A DNA stretch of 9,390 nucleotides from Coriobacteriia bacterium (lineage in GTDB: Bacteria; Actinomycetota; Coriobacteriia; WRKU01): positions 1-9,390 of the forward strand of contig WRDL01000054.1 of assembly GCA_009784095.1 (NCBI GenBank), read 5' to 3'. The notes beneath the pieces are model-generated. The model worked only from the letters and a program-made list of their open reading frames with translations. It was not told the origin of the DNA and did not search any database. Shown one piece after another: positions 5,587 through 9,390 of the stretch. The translations under genes were made by a program, and so were the position numbers. Numbering within the stretch: position 1 is the stretch's first letter; every line of letters begins with the position of its first letter.

Positions 5587-7662
5587 CTATCCGGCACTTA
5601 CCCATTTTTCGTAACCTTCCTGTAATAATTCTAGACGATTTTTTACCATTTGATGCTCGGGTTTTTTTAAATCAGGGTCATCTTTGAAAATCTGCGCGAC
5701 ATCACGCTGCGCAAGTTCGATGATAGGCAGGTCGTGTACGAGATCCGCGACGCGAAATGACGCGGAGCCATGTTGGCGCTTTCCGATAATGTCTCCAGCT
5801 CCGCGTAGCGCAAGGTCGAGATCGGCCAACACGAACCCGTCATCTGTCGAGCATAACGCCTCAAAGCGCTCTCGCGCCATATTGCCCCGTCCGTCGCTGA
5901 CCAGCCACACCTGACCGGGGATCGCTCCGCGTCCGACACGTCCGCGGAGTTGGTGAAGCTGTGCAAGCCCGAATCGCTCCGCGTTATAGACCACCATCTG
6001 TGTTACGTTATGGATATCGACCCCGACCTCGATCACCGTGGTAGCGACCAGAGCATCGATCTTACCCTCGCGGAACCGTTGCATGATCTCGTCTTTTTCT
6101 GCCGTCTTGAGGTTGCCGTGTATCAAAGCGACCCGGTAGTCGCGGTATTCATTCTTTGCAAGCTTCTCTGCCAAATCGGTCGCCGCGCTGACCTCGAGTT
6201 TTGTCGACTCTTCGATCAATGCGCATACGATGAATGCCTGCTGACCTTGATCGAGTGCTCTCTTGACCGCATCATGACACTTCGCGACACGATTGAGCGG
6301 TACGAACTGAGTGCTCACTCCCGCACCTTTGATCGGTCGCTCGTGTAAGGTGGAGATATCAAGATCGCCGAAGATGGTCAGCGCCAGTGACCGCGGGATC
6401 GGGGTCGCAGTCATCGAGAGCATATCTGGCGCAACCCGTGCCTTTGCGCGCAGCAATGCACGTTGCTCGACACCGAATCTATGCTGTTCATCGATGATCG
6501 CAAGCGTCAGATCGGTGAAAACGACATCCTTCTGGATGAGCGCATGCGTGCCGAACGCAACGGTCACCTCCCCGCTCGCGATACGCGCAAGGGCTTTGTC
6601 TCTATCTGTGGCGCTCAACGAGCTGGTGAGCAAGATCCAAGAGACCTTAAGATCGTCAAGTATCGGTCCGAGCTTTTCGGCATATTGCTTGGCGAGTACC
6701 TCGGTCGGTGCCATCATCGCTGCCTGGGTATTCGAACTTGCCACGACCAGCAACGCCATAAGCGCGACGAAGGTCTTGCCGGTCCCCACATCGCCGAGAA
6801 GCAAACGCTGCATAGGATGTGCGCGTTTCATATCATCGAGGATATCGTCGATCGCCTGTACTTGATCGGCAGTAAAGGTCACACCCAGCAACGTGCGCGC
6901 TTTCTCGAGCAGCGCCTGATCAGCCGAGTGGGAGAATCCGGGAGCGATATGTGACTCGTGGAAGCGCCGAGCAGCGTTAAGCAAACTGAGATCGAATAGT
7001 TCCTGATAGGCGAGTCGATTGCGCGCACCAAGCGCGTCCTCGACAGAGATGGGGTCATGTACATCACGGAGCGCTTCGGTAAAAGTACGCATATGGTGAC
7101 GTTCCCTGATCGAGGTCGGTATCGTATCCTCGAGTTCCTCGTCCTGAGCAAGAAGCGCCAATGCCTCGGCCATGATACGTCTGATCCAACCTTGCGCAAG
7201 CCCCTCGGTCGCCGGATAGATCGGGATGATCGTGCCGGTCACTTCCTCGTCATTCTCGTCCAGCGATTGCGTGAAGGGCGCTTGTATCTGGCGCATGCCA
7301 CGCTCGTATTTCATCGCTCCGGCGAACGCGCAGTGCTGCCCAACTTTGAATGACGCCTCGACCCAAGGTTGATTGAACCATACGCCGAAGACCGTACCGG
7401 TATCATCCGAAAGCGCCACCTCGGTGATGCGTAGTTTCGGTCGCGGACGCTTTACTCGCACCGCTGTGATCGTACCGCTACAGGTGATATCACCTTCGAA
7501 TTGATCGCCGATCCGAACTACCCGTGAGAGATCGAGATAACGATGTGGCAGATGCAGGAGCATTTCACCGACCGTCTCGATACCGATATTCTCGAGGAGT
7601 TGTGCGCGCTTTTCCTCAACGTGGCGCACTGAGCGTATCGGAAGGTCGAGGACATCGTTCAC
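5587..7662 (-). CDS. recG: ATP-dependent DNA helicase RecG
   Basis: 691 residues, full length. RecG is a monomeric helicase that remodels stalled replication forks and branch-migrates junctions. The N-terminal wedge/OB-fold region (about 55-135) is followed by two helicase lobes: Walker A GDVGTGKT (290-297), Walker B box DEQHRFG (391-397), motif III TATPIPR (418-424), motif IV-V region (about 510-550) and motif VI QLRGRVGR (571-578). The C-terminal TRG-type motif LRGAGDIIGKRQHG (619-632) couples ATP use to DNA movement. The start is GTG at 7660-7662; it preserves the family N-terminus (LPIRSVRHVEEKRAQLLENI). It has only a distant GGAG (11 bases) of its own, but a possible 17-codon ORF ends across it as GTGA, which could supply ribosomes. 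Confidence 0.97.
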   Translation of the reverse strand: MNDVLDLPIRSVRHVEEKRAQLLENIGIETVGEMLLHLPHRYLDLSRVVRIGDQFEGDITCSGTITAVRVKRPRPKLRITEVALSDDTGTVFGVWFNQPWVEASFKVGQHCAFAGAMKYERGMRQIQAPFTQSLDENDEEVTGTIIPIYPATEGLAQGWIRRIMAEALALLAQDEELEDTIPTSIRERHHMRTFTEALRDVHDPISVEDALGARNRLAYQELFDLSLLNAARRFHESHIAPGFSHSADQALLEKARTLLGVTFTADQVQAIDDILDDMKRAHPMQRLLLGDVGTGKTFVALMALLVVASSNTQAAMMAPTEVLAKQYAEKLGPILDDLKVSWILLTSSLSATDRDKALARIASGEVTVAFGTHALIQKDVVFTDLTLAIIDEQHRFGVEQRALLRAKARVAPDMLSMTATPIPRSLALTIFGDLDISTLHERPIKGAGVSTQFVPLNRVAKCHDAVKRALDQGQQAFIVCALIEESTKLEVSAATDLAEKLAKNEYRDYRVALIHGNLKTAEKDEIMQRFREGKIDALVATTVIEVGVDIHNVTQMVVYNAERFGLAQLHQLRGRVGRGAIPGQVWLVSDGRGNMARERFEALCSTDDGFVLADLDLALRGAGDIIGKRQHGSASFRVADLVHDLPIIELAQRDVAQIFKDDPDLKKPEHQMVKNRLELLQEGYEKWVSAG

Positions 7663-7712
7663 TGCGCGACTGTCTCCAATTCAGATCTCGTAAAGAAGAC
7701 GATCTTTGGCAT
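7659..7712 (-). CDS. Possible 17-residue ORF coupled to recG
   Basis: Reads MPKIVFFTRSELETVAQ then TGA. It has a GAGAG site about 5-6 bases before its ATG (7710-7712), made from bases just after the fakA stop. Its TGA overlaps the recG GTG as GTGA, an arrangement typical of translational coupling. It fills almost the whole fakA-recG gap. I recognise no family and the length is short enough to arise by chance, so this is a candidate only. Confidence 0.3.
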   Translation of the reverse strand: MPKIVFFTRSELETVAQ

Positions 7713-7722
7713 ACCGTCTCTC

Positions 7723-9336
7723 TTATTCCACAGAGAGGATCACAGGATAGAGCGGTTGTTCGCCGCGCAGGAGCTCCACTTCGATCTCGGGATAGCGTTC
7801 TTCGGCGAGAGCGGCGAGCGCCTCGGCCTGTTCTTGCGCAAGGTCTTCGCCCGCAAGCAGCGTCAAAGTCTCATAGTCATCAGCGTTCAGGAACTCAAGA
7901 ATACTTTCGACCACCTCATTGACCGAATCGCCGACCGCTTCAATATCTTTGCCGTTCACGATACCGATATACTGGCCCTCTTTGATGTCACCCACATTAC
8001 CCTTAGCGTCTTTGATTGCGGTAGTGATCTCTGCGGTCGCCACATCGACGATCGCCGAACTCATCGCTTCAACGATCTCGACCCCCTCGCCCTCCGGCTC
8101 GTAGTTGAGCATCGCGGCGAACGCCTGCGGTATGGATCGGGTCGGTACGACATAAGCGGGCTTATCCATGACATCGGCTGCTGATTGCGCGGCCATCACG
8201 ATGTTCTTGTTATTGGGCAGGAAGATGATCTCGTCGCAACTGAGCGAGTTAGCGGCCTCGACCAGATCGGCGGTCGAAGGATTCATCGTCTGACCTCCAC
8301 TGACGACCGCATCGACTCCGAGCGATTTGAGTATTTCAACAATGCCCGATCCTGAAGCGACCGAGACGACTCCCAGGTGTTTGTGGGGACCGTTCTCACC
8401 CGATCCTGCTGCGCTACCGGGACGCGCTGCCTGCTGTTTGCGCATATTATTGATATGGACATCTGACACTTCTCCCAGTGCAAGCACATGACCGAGTATC
8501 TGCGCGGGATCATCGGTGTGGACGTGCACCTTATACTCACCACTGTCACCGACGATGAGTTCCGATCCACCGTGTCCGATCAAGAAATCATGGACCGATT
8601 CAGTATCGATGCCGTCGCCAAAGAGCAGGAACTCAGTGCAGTAGAGATACTCGTCGTCATCCCAGTCATCGATCGGAGCGACGGTCATATCCGGAACCGC
8701 GAACTCAAGTGGGGTCTGGGTGACCTCACGATCGAGCATTCCTGCGGCGAATGCGTCAAAGATCAAGGCGAGTCCGTAACCGCCCGCGTCCACGACGCCC
8801 GATTCTTTAAGGACCGGCAACAGATCAGGGGTACGTGCGACCGATGCGTGACCGGCCTTTGCGACGAAATCGAGTGCCTGCTCGAGATCCATTCCCTCCT
8901 CAGCGGCATGACGCGCAGCGATGCCGAGGTCCTTGCAGACAGTAAGTATCGTTCCTTCGACCGGTTTGCGCACCGCCTGGTAGGCGACGCGGGTAGCCGA
9001 TTCAAGGGCGAACGCCAACCGCTCGGACGGGCTCTCGTCGTTGGATTCAACAATTCCCTCGCAAAGACCGCGAATGATCTGCGAGGTGATGACCCCTGAG
9101 TTCCCGCGCGCTCCCATGAGCGATCCATGGGTTGCGGCGTGACAGATATCCTCCAGCGAAACGCCCGAGGGGAGCTTTGCTACCTCATCGGTCACCGCAT
9201 CAAGTGTCAGTGACATATTCGTTCCGGTGTCCCCGTCAGGGACGGGAAAGACGTTGAGTCGATTGATCTCCTCGACGCGTTCTTTGAACGCTTTGCTTAT
9301 CAGTGCAAAAAGAGTCTGTGGGATAACGGATTCCAT
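7723..9336 (-). CDS. fakA: Fatty acid kinase, ATP-binding subunit FakA (DAK2 domain protein, YloV family)
   Basis: 537 residues, close to the usual 550. With a FakB fatty-acid-binding partner (none here), FakA phosphorylates free fatty acids to acyl-phosphates in the cytoplasm. The N-terminal DhaL/DAK2 kinase domain (about 1-200) has the nucleotide/Mg motif NVFPVPDGDTGTNM (28-41) and HGSLMGARGNSGV (70-82). The middle domain carries Cys233, His271 and His273 (YCTEF, KVHVHTDDP), which match the zinc ligands described for Staphylococcus aureus FakA. A Gly/Ser-rich linker (about 305-316) leads to a FakB/DegV-like C-terminal domain (about 318-537). The ATG at 9336 has an AGGAG site only 3 bases away. 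The Asp23-family gene upstream is the usual neighbour. Acyl-phosphate is also the product of PlsX, encoded in the same run. Confidence 0.94.
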   Translation of the reverse strand: MESVIPQTLFALISKAFKERVEEINRLNVFPVPDGDTGTNMSLTLDAVTDEVAKLPSGVSLEDICHAATHGSLMGARGNSGVITSQIIRGLCEGIVESNDESPSERLAFALESATRVAYQAVRKPVEGTILTVCKDLGIAARHAAEEGMDLEQALDFVAKAGHASVARTPDLLPVLKESGVVDAGGYGLALIFDAFAAGMLDREVTQTPLEFAVPDMTVAPIDDWDDDEYLYCTEFLLFGDGIDTESVHDFLIGHGGSELIVGDSGEYKVHVHTDDPAQILGHVLALGEVSDVHINNMRKQQAARPGSAAGSGENGPHKHLGVVSVASGSGIVEILKSLGVDAVVSGGQTMNPSTADLVEAANSLSCDEIIFLPNNKNIVMAAQSAADVMDKPAYVVPTRSIPQAFAAMLNYEPEGEGVEIVEAMSSAIVDVATAEITTAIKDAKGNVGDIKEGQYIGIVNGKDIEAVGDSVNEVVESILEFLNADDYETLTLLAGEDLAQEQAEALAALAEERYPEIEVELLRGEQPLYPVILSVE

Positions 9337-9345
9337 AAGCTCCTA

Positions 9346-9390
9346 CTATCTGACTTTTACATCAACGACATGAACGTCACAGCGTGCGAC
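9346..9390 (-). CDS. C-terminal end of a probable Asp23/Gls24-family protein
   Basis: Only the last 14 codons lie in the window: VARCDVHVVDVKVR, followed by two TAG stops in a row (9346-9348 and 9343-9345). The alternating hydrophobic V-D-V-H-V pattern is typical of the last strand of Asp23 (YloU-like) proteins, and these genes normally sit directly upstream of fakA. A second frame is also open here to a TAA, so the assignment rests on pattern and context. The stop is 9 bases before the fakA start. Confidence 0.55.
   Translation of the reverse strand, partial: VARCDVHVVDVKVR

Noticed and set aside
3513..5588. A 13-base direct repeat, GTCACCATCCTCT, at 3513-3525 and 5576-5588
   Set aside because: Both copies contain a ribosome-binding site next to an overlapping or close start. 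One is DUF177 coding sequence. Shared GAGGATGGTGAC is likely coincidence.
7682..7708. A weak hairpin (AGATC...GATCT) between fakA and recG
   Set aside because: The stem is short with a bulge and has no U-tract. It is not credible as a terminator within this coupled run.
1..9390. Search for CRISPR arrays, tRNA or rRNA genes, insertion sequences, or a defence or toxin-antitoxin system
   Set aside because: No tandem spaced repeats, cloverleaf sequences, transposase motifs or system-specific proteins were seen. Apart from the deacetylase-like protein and the unproven 17-codon ORF, every gene belongs to a known, mostly housekeeping family.

Overview
The window is a tightly packed run of bacterial housekeeping genes, all read from the minus strand; transcription runs from position 9390 toward position 1. 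It most likely comes from an actinobacterium of moderate GC content (roughly mid-50s percent by eye). The best fit is a Coriobacteriia-like lineage, because a SepIVA-type coiled-coil protein sits between coaD and the DUF177 gene and because the gene order is Asp23-fakA-recG-rsmD-coaD. The lineage is an inference from gene content; no rRNA is present.

In transcription order the window holds: the last codons of a probable Asp23/Gls24-family gene (9346-9390); fakA, the fatty-acid kinase ATP-binding subunit (7723-9336); a possible 17-codon coupling ORF (7659-7712); recG (5587-7662); rsmD (5001-5570); coaD (4519-5004); a short SepIVA/DivIVA-like protein (4035-4490); DUF177/YceD (3510-4034); a 570-residue membrane-anchored protein resembling a polysaccharide deacetylase without its catalytic residues (1798-3510); rpmF (1532-1711); plsX (463-1446); acpP (135-374); and the first 44 codons of rnc (1-132). 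Most junctions are abutting or overlapping (TGATG, TAGATG, ATGA, GTGA), as in a translationally coupled operon. The largest gaps are 85-88 bases, around rpmF and before acpP, and they hold the visible regulatory signals: a strong hairpin and an extended -10 promoter before rpmF, an intrinsic terminator after rpmF, and a perfect TATAAT before acpP. No gene-free stretch exceeds 300 bases.

Functionally, one group serves lipid synthesis. CoaD makes the CoA precursor that donates the phosphopantetheine arm of AcpP. PlsX turns acyl-ACP into acyl-phosphate, and FakA makes acyl-phosphate from free fatty acids. A second group serves ribosome and RNA biogenesis (RsmD, DUF177, L32, RNase III). RecG acts in DNA repair, and the SepIVA-like protein probably acts in envelope growth or division.

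The main departure from routine is the deacetylase-like gene sitting between DUF177 and rpmF, which are normally neighbours. It appears to encode a pseudoenzyme with an unusual Gly/Tyr/Arg-rich cytoplasmic tail. I found no mobile element, CRISPR array, tRNA or rRNA.
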